A DNA stretch of 6,183 nt from Candidatus Bathyarchaeota archaeon (GTDB taxonomy: Archaea > Thermoproteota > Bathyarchaeia > RBG-16-48-13 > GCA-020355125), in NCBI GenBank assembly GCA_030670615.1, contig DAOVBJ010000059.1:1-6183 (forward strand), given 5' to 3'. Made by a program: the position numbers and the translations under genes. This document shows, piece after piece, positions 1 through 5,229 of the stretch; within the stretch, counting starts at the first letter, position 1; every line of letters begins with the position of its first letter. A model generated the notes under the pieces. It was not told the DNA's origin. It saw only the letters and a program-made list of their open reading frames with translations, and searched no databases.

Positions 1-2
1 CG

Positions 3-58
3 CTAGCTAGCTACAACGTAGAACGAAGAGATGAATCGTATAAAGGATAACTAGCTAC
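3..58. repeat. CTAGCTAC direct repeat in a GCTAGCTAGC tract
   Basis: The sequence GCTAGCTAGC (2-11, itself a palindrome) runs into CTAGCTAC at 7-14, and CTAGCTAC occurs again at 51-58. Related tandem CTAG palindromes lie at 5024-5031 and 5093-5106, also outside genes. The pattern is plainly visible; its role (operator, inverted-repeat element or chance) is unknown. Confidence 0.5.
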
Positions 59-317
59 ATGCTGGTTTCTCAGAATTTATCTCGTTTTTTTAGACCATTG
101 TGACCTTAAGCCTTCTTAGGTCCGGGAAAAAAGCTATTTACTTGACGTGTTATGTCATCTCGACGGGCGTCGTCGAAAGTCCCAACCGTGACCTGGAGCT
201 GTATTCGGGCTCAAATAAATCACTTTTCATGTTCTTCTGTACACCTCGAGAACGTTATTCCACCGTATGACTGGGGTCACAATTTTCGTGATACTGCTTT
301 CAGGGCGTAATGTGGTT

Positions 318-333
318 AAGAACCTTTTTAAGG
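318..333 (+). promoter_or_regulatory. Possible archaeal BRE/TATA element for the UxaA operon
   Basis: AAGAACC followed by TTTTTAAGG resembles a purine-rich BRE next to a TATA box. A start point about 25 nt downstream would leave a leader of roughly 35-40 nt before the ATG at 392. The match is weak and other AT-rich stretches (around 355-365) are possible. Confidence 0.25.
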
Positions 334-375
334 TACGTCAAACGTGGAGAAGCCTAATTTTATTTCAGTTTGAAT

Positions 376-384
376 GGAGAAGGG
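376..384 (+). promoter_or_regulatory. Ribosome binding site that decides the UxaA large-subunit start
   Basis: GGAGAAGGG ends 7 nt before the ATG at 392. The upstream in-frame ATG at 374 overlaps the first base of this site and has no Shine-Dalgarno sequence in front of it. This favours translation from 392. Confidence 0.6.
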
Positions 385-391
385 TTTCAAT

Positions 392-1549
392 ATGTTGTCG
401 GGGTATTCTCGAACGAATGGGGAGATGGGCGCTCGAAACCATGTGGCCATCATTCCTATAGCGGGCTGTGTTAACGACTTTATTCGAAAGATTGAACAAA
501 ACGTTCCAGGCACTGTACCGATCCTCCACCACCAGGGGTGTGCGCAACTGAAGCCCGATCTGGAGCAAGTCACACAAATCCTTATTGGGCTAGGCATCAA
601 CCCCAATGTAGCCGGGGTGCTAGTGGTCAGTCTTGGCTGTGAGTCCATCGTACCGCAGGAGGTGGTTGACGGAATCGCTTCATCGGGGAAACCCGTTGCA
701 CTCCTGTCCCTGCAAGAAGAGGGGGGTTATACGAAATCCTTACGGAAAGGCATCGACGTGGCCTCACGAATGTGTGTTGAAGCCAATGTGCAGGAGCGGA
801 AACCCTTTTCTTTGGAGGACTTGGTGTTAGGCATCAAGTGCGGAGCGTCAGATACCACGTCTGGCCTTGTCTCGAACCCCGTGATTGGCGTCGTGGTCGA
901 TAGGGTGGTTGATGCCGGTGGAACCGTTATTTTTGGTGAGACCACCGAGATCATCGGGGCAGAGCACATTCTGGCGAAGAGAGCGGTCAATCAACGCGTT
1001 GCCAAGCGAGTCTACGAGGTTGTTGAACGCATGGAGGCTAAAGCGAAAGCGATGGGAGTGGACATGAGAGGCAGTCAGCCAACGGGAGGGAACATACGTG
1101 GCGGATTAACCTCGATCGAGGAGAAGTCCCTTGGAGCCATCGTGAAGGGGGGTTCACGACCTCTTCAAGGCGTTCTCAAATACGGGGAACGACCTACAGG
1201 AAAGGGTTTATACTTTATGGACAGCCCCGGTATGGAAATCGTTTATCTAACCGGCCCCGCAGCCGGCGGCGTCCAAGCGTTACTCTTCTCCACAGGATTG
1301 GGGGCGCCTCAAGGGTTCCCCCTGTATCCAGTCGTCAAGGTCTGTGGAAACGAGCGAACGGGAAACCACTTAGCAGAGCACATTGATGTCGATGTGAGCC
1401 CCGTTCTTCGGGGCGAGGAAACCCTTGAAGAGGCAGGGAACCGGCTTTTCACAGAGCTGGTACAAGTCGTTTCAGGGAAGAAGACGAAGGCCGAGGCCCT
1501 TGGCTTTGACAGCACGGTTGATATTTACACGTTGGGATCGTTTATTTGA
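392..1549 (+). CDS. UxaA-family dehydratase, large catalytic subunit (altronate/galactarate dehydratase-like)
   Basis: This is a 385-residue protein matching the C-terminal catalytic part of altronate dehydratase (UxaA) and galactarate dehydratase. These enzymes remove water from sugar acids to give 2-keto-3-deoxy acids, with iron or another divalent metal in the cytoplasm. Family motifs run in order: N-terminal GYSRTNGEMGARNHV, HHQGCAQ (C50), VVSLGCE (C83), IKCGASDTTSG (C150), GGLTSIEEKSLG (near 237-248), and FMDSPGM...LTGPAAGGVQAL with STGLGAPQG. The three cysteines are the conserved family ones and plausible metal ligands. The ATG at 392 is preferred over 374 because a GGAGAAGGG site precedes it and family members start with this GYxRxxGxxGxRN block. 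The small subunit follows 9 bp after the TGA stop, so the two should be cotranscribed. The substrate is uncertain: split large/small subunits also occur in (2R)-sulfolactate sulfo-lyase (SuyAB). The nearby mannonate dehydratase homologue favours a hexonate. Confidence 0.88.
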   Translation: MLSGYSRTNGEMGARNHVAIIPIAGCVNDFIRKIEQNVPGTVPILHHQGCAQLKPDLEQVTQILIGLGINPNVAGVLVVSLGCESIVPQEVVDGIASSGKPVALLSLQEEGGYTKSLRKGIDVASRMCVEANVQERKPFSLEDLVLGIKCGASDTTSGLVSNPVIGVVVDRVVDAGGTVIFGETTEIIGAEHILAKRAVNQRVAKRVYEVVERMEAKAKAMGVDMRGSQPTGGNIRGGLTSIEEKSLGAIVKGGSRPLQGVLKYGERPTGKGLYFMDSPGMEIVYLTGPAAGGVQALLFSTGLGAPQGFPLYPVVKVCGNERTGNHLAEHIDVDVSPVLRGEETLEEAGNRLFTELVQVVSGKKTKAEALGFDSTVDIYTLGSFI

Positions 1550-1558
1550 GGGATCAAT

Positions 1559-1855
1559 ATGAACACACGGAGAGCCATGATCGTACATGAGAAGGACAAT
1601 GTTGCAACTACATTATCCGACCTCGTTGTGGGCGACCGGGTAACCTTGATGGGCCCGGGGAAGCCGGGAGTCATCACGGCCAATCAACCCATACCATTCG
1701 GACATAAGATCGCCCTCATCGCGATTGAGAAGGACGAAGCCATCGTCAAATATGGTGAAATTATTGGACGCGCAACACAGCGGATAACCCTCGGCAAACA
1801 TGTTCACATTCACAATGTTGAAAGCCTGAGGGGAAGAGGGGACGTCCCCGAGTAA
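1559..1855 (+). CDS. UxaA-family dehydratase, small SAF-domain subunit
   Basis: This 98-residue protein corresponds to the N-terminal SAF domain of UxaA, encoded separately as in SuyA-type and many archaeal systems. It should pair with the large subunit encoded just upstream to complete the dehydratase. Visible family motifs are VHEKDNVATTLSDL (9-22), IPFGHKIAL (45-53, with GHK), KYGEIIGRAT (64-73) and GKHVHIHNVES (79-89). The length equals the usual stand-alone SAF subunit. The ATG at 1559 has a GAGGGATC site at 1548-1555 that overlaps the large subunit's TGA stop, a sign of translational coupling. The gene order is large then small. The domain assignment is secure; the substrate is as uncertain as for the large subunit. 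A second in-frame ATG at residue 7 is possible but lies further from the ribosome site. Confidence 0.87.
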   Translation: MNTRRAMIVHEKDNVATTLSDLVVGDRVTLMGPGKPGVITANQPIPFGHKIALIAIEKDEAIVKYGEIIGRATQRITLGKHVHIHNVESLRGRGDVPE

Positions 1856-1969
1856 GGACCGGGACATCAACTTCCGCTAAGAATCACTAAAATTACGTGG
1901 AAATGAATGTGCTGTTAACGGTCATGATTTTAATGAAGGCTAGTTAGCAGTTTCCTCGCAAGGGTTGTA

Positions 1970-1985
1970 GGCGATCAGGATCGCC
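1970..1985. terminator. Hairpin GGCGATC-AG-GATCGCC, possible bidirectional terminator
   Basis: This is a perfect 7-bp inverted repeat around a 2-nt centre, flanked further out by TTAGCA (1944-1949) and TGCTAA (1987-1992), which can also pair. It lies between convergent genes, where transcription must stop. The plus-strand side is followed only by TTGCTAATTCTTCCTTA, not a strong T-run, so the terminator role is tentative. A two-base centre is too tight for an RNA loop, so the inner base pairs would have to open, and a DNA-level binding site is equally possible. Confidence 0.35.
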
Positions 1986-2002
1986 TTGCTAATTCTTCCT
2001 TA

Positions 2003-2019
2003 GGTTGCAGGTCGCAACC
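2003..2019. terminator. Hairpin GGTTGC-AGGTC-GCAACC between convergent genes
   Basis: A perfect 6-bp stem with a 5-nt loop sits 26 bp before the stop of the minus-strand gene. It may help end transcripts from either side. There is no clear T-run on the plus-strand side; TTATTCTGTTTTC follows at about 2034-2046. Confidence 0.3.
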
Positions 2020-2044
2020 GTGAGCGAGCATCCTTATTCTGTTT

Positions 2045-3037
2045 TCAAGATAGGGCGGAGAGAAGGGCTTTAATGTAGCCCACATGGTATGCGAGACTGG
2101 CCCGTCTCTTCTCGTCACCTACTAGAATCATCGGGTGATCTGGACTCAGTGATCCATCGTATCCCGTCGCCTTCAAGGCCTTCAGAATCCTGAACATATC
2201 CATGTCCCCGTCATCCACGGCCACCTCTTCATATCCCCCTGCGCTTGGGATCGTTCCCCGCACATTCCTGAAGTGGACATGGAAGATCTTATTGTTGCTG
2301 CCGAAGAGGCGTATCTGATCATAGACATCTACGCCTGACTCGTACCGTGTCCCTACGCAGAAGAGTACCCCCAAGTTCTCGCTTGGAACGGCCTCAAAGA
2401 CGCGGTTGATCATCATCGGATTTATGATACCGGGGAGTAAGTTTTCTTCATCCGGAACGGGTGGATCATCGAAGTGTAGCATCAACTTGACTCCCGCGTC
2501 TTCAGCAACGGGGACGATTCGCTGGAGCACCGTAACCAGATCCGAAACATATTGCTCGGATGAAATCTTTTCCGTGAAGTGATGAACCCATCGGCTGGTC
2601 AGATCTCTCTTAGCCAGCTCCTCCCGCATCAACTCAACGCTCCACGCACTCATTTCGTATCCTCCCCTGTGGGCACGTCGATACCGACCGGGTACCAAAG
2701 CAGGACCCTGTCGAATGCCCAGAGGCCAAACCCAGATGAGGGGGATGGACGCTCTACCGGCGAATGTTATTAACTCAAAGGCAGTTTTAAGCTGTTCTTC
2801 CCCTTCAGGCTTGTTTAAGAGCGCATCTACAATGGTAAACCGCAGTAAGTGGGCTTTGAGCCTGGCGTCTCGAATCCGTTTCACAAGCCTCCCTAAATTC
2901 TGAATCGGGTTCCCCGTCGCTTGATCACGAGGCATAGCCGAGATGTTAACCAAGTTCACGCCTAGCTGTTTTAAGAAGGTCATATCATCCTCGAGTGAAC
3001 CCTCCGACGTCTCTCGTAAATTGACTGAGATTTCCAT
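2045..3037 (-). CDS. Mannonate dehydratase (UxuA/ManD) family TIM-barrel protein
   Basis: D-mannonate dehydratase removes water from D-mannonate to give 2-keto-3-deoxygluconate in the glucuronate pathway. This 330-residue protein carries the metal-site signature of that family: HFDDPPVP (H188), LFCVGT (C227), FHVHFRNVRGT (H255) and SPDHP (D300, H301). The last histidine is a candidate catalytic residue. The blocks IVPVAEDAGVKLMLH and DDGDMDMFRILKAL are also typical. E. coli UxuA is about 394 residues, so this protein is clearly shorter in its N-terminal half, as in reduced archaeal/Gram-positive relatives. The common HPDDPP reads HFDDPP here. The ATG is preceded by GAGG (3047-3050) with 9 nt spacing. 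It is convergent to the UxaA operon, and both enzymes would yield the same product. Family membership is clear. The exact substrate is inferred; the protein could act on another aldonate or be an epimerase-like relative. Confidence 0.82.
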   Translation of the reverse strand: MEISVNLRETSEGSLEDDMTFLKQLGVNLVNISAMPRDQATGNPIQNLGRLVKRIRDARLKAHLLRFTIVDALLNKPEGEEQLKTAFELITFAGRASIPLIWVWPLGIRQGPALVPGRYRRAHRGGYEMSAWSVELMREELAKRDLTSRWVHHFTEKISSEQYVSDLVTVLQRIVPVAEDAGVKLMLHFDDPPVPDEENLLPGIINPMMINRVFEAVPSENLGVLFCVGTRYESGVDVYDQIRLFGSNNKIFHVHFRNVRGTIPSAGGYEEVAVDDGDMDMFRILKALKATGYDGSLSPDHPMILVGDEKRRASLAYHVGYIKALLSALS

Positions 3038-3160
3038 TTTACATGTCCTCTTACTCGTCTTTCAGATTTGTGAGATTTTGACCGACTTCTTTTCGATCGT
3101 TGCTTTCGAAGAAATGTAGGGTTATCTCTACTTAAGATTTGGGCTTGGGCTTGATTGGTG

Positions 3161-3341
3161 CTATCTCGTCGGTTTTATATGAACCTTAATGGAAATGTTT
3201 GGTTGGAGGGTGACTTCAAACGCCTCTTTTGCGAGGGAATGCGTGGGGTATGAGGAGTTTAAGACGGATCTTGCCCTCGAGGATGAGATTTTTGGCTTCC
3301 TCAAACGCGTCCTTTGCGTAGTCGCCTTACCCATATACAAC
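3161..3341 (-). pseudogene. Frameshifted C-terminal remnant of a zinc-type alcohol/polyol dehydrogenase
   Basis: Two minus-strand frames together spell the end of a medium-chain (zinc alcohol/sorbitol/threonine) dehydrogenase. One frame (3326 down to 3219) reads GDYAKDAFEEAKNLILEGKI then RLKLLIPHAFP and soon hits TGA at 3216-3218. The next frame continues AKEAFEVTLQPNISIKVHIKP and ends at TAG (3161-3163). Family members end with the pattern 'GKI-x-x-K-x-LI-T-H-x-FPL-x-x-A-x-EAFE...IKVxIKP', so the join, near 3230-3240, is where bases were lost. An in-frame TAA (3327-3329) interrupts the sequence just upstream, after VVYG. The NAD-binding and zinc-binding parts are absent, so this is a decayed gene and not a functional enzyme. 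Its family includes gulonate/idonate 5-dehydrogenases, which would suit a sugar-acid locus, but that is inference. Confidence 0.68.
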
Positions 3342-3417
3342 CAAGTTTTAACACTCGATCTCCTCGGAATCGATTCCAATACTCTTGCTGAGTGGTCGCT
3401 AGCCCAGTTAGCAAGCT

Positions 3418-3431
3418 CTTTATATAAAAAA
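3418..3431. promoter_or_regulatory. Palindromic TATA-like element (TTTATATAAA)
   Basis: CTTTATATAAAAAA contains the perfect palindrome TTTATATAAA, a very good archaeal TATA box in either direction. On the minus strand it would start transcription near 3395, into the dehydrogenase remnant and possibly on to the mannonate dehydratase gene about 360 bp further. On the plus strand it would yield a transcript antisense to the end of the methyltransferase gene. Which direction is used, if any, cannot be told. Confidence 0.4.
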
Positions 3432-3505
3432 CGTGAGACTGGATTCTTTCCCCATACTCACGCTATGCTACTGGCGTATCACTTTTTACTAGTATCGTTT
3501 TTTTC

Positions 3506-4951
3506 TTATATGGTTAAACCGATGTCTCTAAGGTAGTTCCTTGCCTTTCGTTCAGCCTTGATGTACTCGTCTGTGGGCTTTTGCTTGTACCAGTCATATG
3601 CTTTCAATCCTGCTGCCAAGAACGCATTCGGGTTTTTCCCGTAGATGTGCATTCTTTGGTCTTGGCGGACTGGTTGGATGGGGTGGTCATTGAGTTTTTC
3701 TTTGTTCATTTTTTCCGAGAGTTCGGCAAAGTCCTCCAACCCGATATTGGATTTGAGGGTTGCATCGGACGTCTCGATCACCCAGTTTGTATGGGTGGGC
3801 GGGTTCGTAGCACCCACTCTGAAATTGAGTCCTAGTATTGTACTCCTTATGGACGACAAAGCAACTCTTAACAGGTAGGGCTCCGACGTCATATCATAAT
3901 AAATCCGGTTCCATCCCCAAATCCCTGTATAGTATATTTGGTTTGTATTACTGCGAAGAGCCTTTTGGACGGCAAAAGACCGCCACTGCATCCCCTCAAT
4001 ATTACGCGAAATCCTTTGAGTACGGACGGCTCCTGCTTTTCTTGGCATGAAATCGCCTCCTGCGGATGCACCCCCTATCCCTATGATGGTGTCTCGATAC
4101 ACCAGCCAATTGGCTAAACACCCGACCGTCGACTCGATCATGCGTCCTTCCACGCTTCCACCCCAGGGGCCTGCCCCAGATCCGCCGCTTAGACCGAAAC
4201 ATCCCAATTCGTTATAGACTAGGGCTGCTCCTATGAGGTCCTCCTCCACCATGAGGTCAGGAAGAATGGTGAAGAAGCCGCCATCACTCTTCCTCAATCC
4301 CCGTTCGGCATCAAGAGGAGCCAGCATGGAAAACGCGTCGGTCAATATGGGATAATAGGCTATGGCCAATCCACTTCGACCAGCCATCGCCAAACCTTCC
4401 CTAACCTTCGAAACCGCTCTCCTTGCCGCGTATGCCCGCGAGGCCATATTGTGGACTTCCCGCCCATCTATCCGGGCGTACATCCAGCCCTCGATCAAGT
4501 CCACTCTATCATGTCTGACTAGCTCCCGCACGACGATGGAGAGCGGTATCAGCTCATCCGACCACGGAACATGCCACGTTACATTGATGCCTGGTGGCTT
4601 GTTTTCCTCTATTTTCCTCTTCTTCCAGACTCTTTGGTCGCGGCCGTCGCCTATCTTGATCTCCAAAGGGTTTTCTCTTAATGCCTCTCTAACTTCATCT
4701 TCAGAGAACGTTATCGTCCTATGTGTATGCGTACAGTAAACCCCCATTTCGTCGAGGAGGTCGACAGCAGCTTGAAAAAGAGCGTCAACATACGCGTCAT
4801 CCACATCATAGAACCGTTCTGGGCCTTCCTGTTTCAAGTCATGTCTCACGATGAGCTCTTGTAATTTTTTGAAGAGTGCAAGCCCCCACTCTTTGTCACT
4901 CATTTTTCGTCCGGAACGTGCTCTTTCAGCAACTTCTAACAGACTGATCAT
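3506..4951 (-). CDS. MtmB-family corrinoid methyltransferase lacking pyrrolysine
   Basis: MtmB moves the methyl group of monomethylamine to a cognate corrinoid protein. This 481-residue protein matches it along its length from memory of the M. barkeri sequence (458 residues): GVYCTHTHRTITFSEDEV (70-87) versus GIYCTDTHRIVKYTEDEI, IKIGDGRD, LAMAGRSG (187-194) versus CAMAGRPG, NQIYY (337-341) versus NQYY, and the C-terminus ARNYLRDIGL versus ARKKLEDLGL. True MtmB has pyrrolysine, encoded by in-frame TAG, eight residues after the R-x-G block starts. Here the aligned residue is Ala198, coded by a normal sense codon, and the reading frame has no internal TAG. The substrate is therefore probably not simple monomethylamine by the Pyl mechanism. 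ATG at 4951 is chosen because GAGGTG lies 9 nt upstream; the in-frame GTG at 4963 sits inside that site. The gene ends in TAA. No corrinoid (MtmC-like) gene is adjacent within the window. Confidence 0.83.
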   Translation of the reverse strand: MISLLEVAERARSGRKMSDKEWGLALFKKLQELIVRHDLKQEGPERFYDVDDAYVDALFQAAVDLLDEMGVYCTHTHRTITFSEDEVREALRENPLEIKIGDGRDQRVWKKRKIEENKPPGINVTWHVPWSDELIPLSIVVRELVRHDRVDLIEGWMYARIDGREVHNMASRAYAARRAVSKVREGLAMAGRSGLAIAYYPILTDAFSMLAPLDAERGLRKSDGGFFTILPDLMVEEDLIGAALVYNELGCFGLSGGSGAGPWGGSVEGRMIESTVGCLANWLVYRDTIIGIGGASAGGDFMPRKAGAVRTQRISRNIEGMQWRSFAVQKALRSNTNQIYYTGIWGWNRIYYDMTSEPYLLRVALSSIRSTILGLNFRVGATNPPTHTNWVIETSDATLKSNIGLEDFAELSEKMNKEKLNDHPIQPVRQDQRMHIYGKNPNAFLAAGLKAYDWYKQKPTDEYIKAERKARNYLRDIGLTI

Positions 4952-4960
4952 CTTCCTTCC

Positions 4961-4966
4961 CACCTC
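4961..4966 (-). promoter_or_regulatory. Ribosome binding site GAGGTG that decides the MtmB-like start
   Basis: On the minus strand GAGGTG, complementary to the 3' end of archaeal 16S rRNA, is followed by GGAAGGAAG and then ATG (4951-4949). The alternative GTG start (4963-4961) is part of the GAGGTG itself and so is unlikely to be used. Confidence 0.6.
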
Positions 4967-5015
4967 TAAATATGAGCCTTATTCATCTAATGGAGAGGTA
5001 TACCCCTTAATTATT

Positions 5016-5026
5016 TTATTTAAAGC
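5016..5026 (-). promoter_or_regulatory. TATA-like element for the MtmB-like gene
   Basis: The minus strand reads GCTTTAAATAA, close to the archaeal TATA consensus (TTTAWATA). A start about 25 nt downstream, near 4992, would leave a leader of about 40 nt with the GAGGTG site. An AGCTAGCT palindrome overlaps the upstream edge, where a regulator could act on TBP/TFB binding. Confidence 0.4.
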
Positions 5027-5092
5027 TAGCTAACCAAGAATATGTGTGGTGTCAGTATTCCAGTCGTTTATTGCGACAGCGATGGGTTCTAG

Positions 5093-5106
5093 CAGCTAGC
5101 TAGCTG
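5093..5106. repeat. 14-bp perfect palindrome CAGCTAGCTAGCTG
   Basis: The sequence is identical to its own reverse complement and holds two overlapping CTAG units. It is centred in the divergent region, about 130 bp from the dehydrogenase start and 145 bp from the methyltransferase start. A dimeric regulator site is plausible. It belongs with the tandem CTAG elements at 2-13 and 5024-5031. Confidence 0.55.
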
Positions 5107-5183
5107 TTTATGTCTGCTCTAACTAAAAACTCGCTCGTAATCAGTGGTTAGATCACTCGATATTTTGTCAAGCAGGCTTGAAC

Positions 5184-5198
5184 AAAAAATAATATATC
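5184..5198 (+). promoter_or_regulatory. A-rich BRE and TATA element for the hydroxyacid dehydrogenase
   Basis: AAAAAATAATATATC is centred about 37 nt before the TTG start. A transcription start about 26 nt downstream would fall near 5219, just ahead of the GGTGAT ribosome site at 5221-5226. That gives a very short leader, which is common in archaea. Confidence 0.45.
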
Positions 5199-5229
5199 CC
5201 TTCCAAACCATGGTATTCGCGGTGATATT

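Larger units (their letters stand above)
1..373. other. Non-coding leader region upstream of the UxaA operon
   Basis: I see no convincing gene here. The stretch opens with CTAGCTAGCTAC and repeats CTAGCTAC at 51-58. It has a T7 run at 85-91, which could end a transcript entering from the left on the plus strand. It also has a bulged hairpin at 102-122 (GACCT-T-AAG paired with CTT-AGGTC, loop CCTT) and a GC-rich hairpin at 160-176 (TCGACG, 5-nt loop, CGTCGA). A 34-codon open stretch on the minus strand (109-210, stop TAA at 106-108) reads like protein but has no start codon; it is discussed as a finding. The last third should hold the promoter of the UxaA operon. Confidence 0.6.
1856..2044. 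other. Convergent intergenic region
   Basis: This 189-bp gap lies between the convergent ends of the UxaA operon (+) and the mannonate dehydratase homologue (-). It holds two perfect short hairpins, listed separately, and GGCTAGTTAGC at 1938-1948, a loose relative of the CTAG repeats. No open reading frame of interest is visible. Confidence 0.6.
4952..5229. other. Divergent promoter region with inverted repeats
   Basis: This region separates the minus-strand methyltransferase from the plus-strand dehydrogenase, so it must carry both promoters. It contains AGCTAGCT at 5024-5031, the 14-bp palindrome at 5093-5106, and TCTAAC (5118-5123) facing GTTAGA (5147-5152). I see no credible coding stretch in it. 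Confidence 0.6.

Noticed and set aside
374..391. ATG at 374 as the UxaA large-subunit start
   Set aside because: It lacks an upstream ribosome binding site and would translate the GGAGAAGGG site serving the ATG at 392. It cannot be fully excluded.
2003..2019. T-arm of a tRNA
   Set aside because: The loop AGGTC lacks the conserved TTC-purine-A pattern, and no acceptor, D or anticodon arms could be fitted around it.
3212..3315. Apparent direct repeat of GxCGCGTTTGA-like sequence (minus strand, near 3212-3226 and 3299-3314)
   Set aside because: Both copies encode similar helix segments (DAFEEA and EAFEV) of the dehydrogenase remnant; the similarity is short and explained by coding.
3161..3379. 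Single 72-codon minus-strand open frame as a small intact gene
   Set aside because: Only its last 25 or so residues look like a known family. The matching upstream part lies in another frame, so it is a frameshifted remnant and not a small gene.
3189..3536. 115-codon plus-strand open frame across the gap and into the methyltransferase end
   Set aside because: It is antisense to the dehydrogenase remnant and to the last codons of the MtmB-like gene, has no recognisable domain, and the opposite strand explains the sequence better.
4362..4739. 125-codon plus-strand open frame inside the methyltransferase gene
   Set aside because: It lies wholly antisense to a well-supported conserved gene and has a low-complexity, Ser-rich shadow composition.
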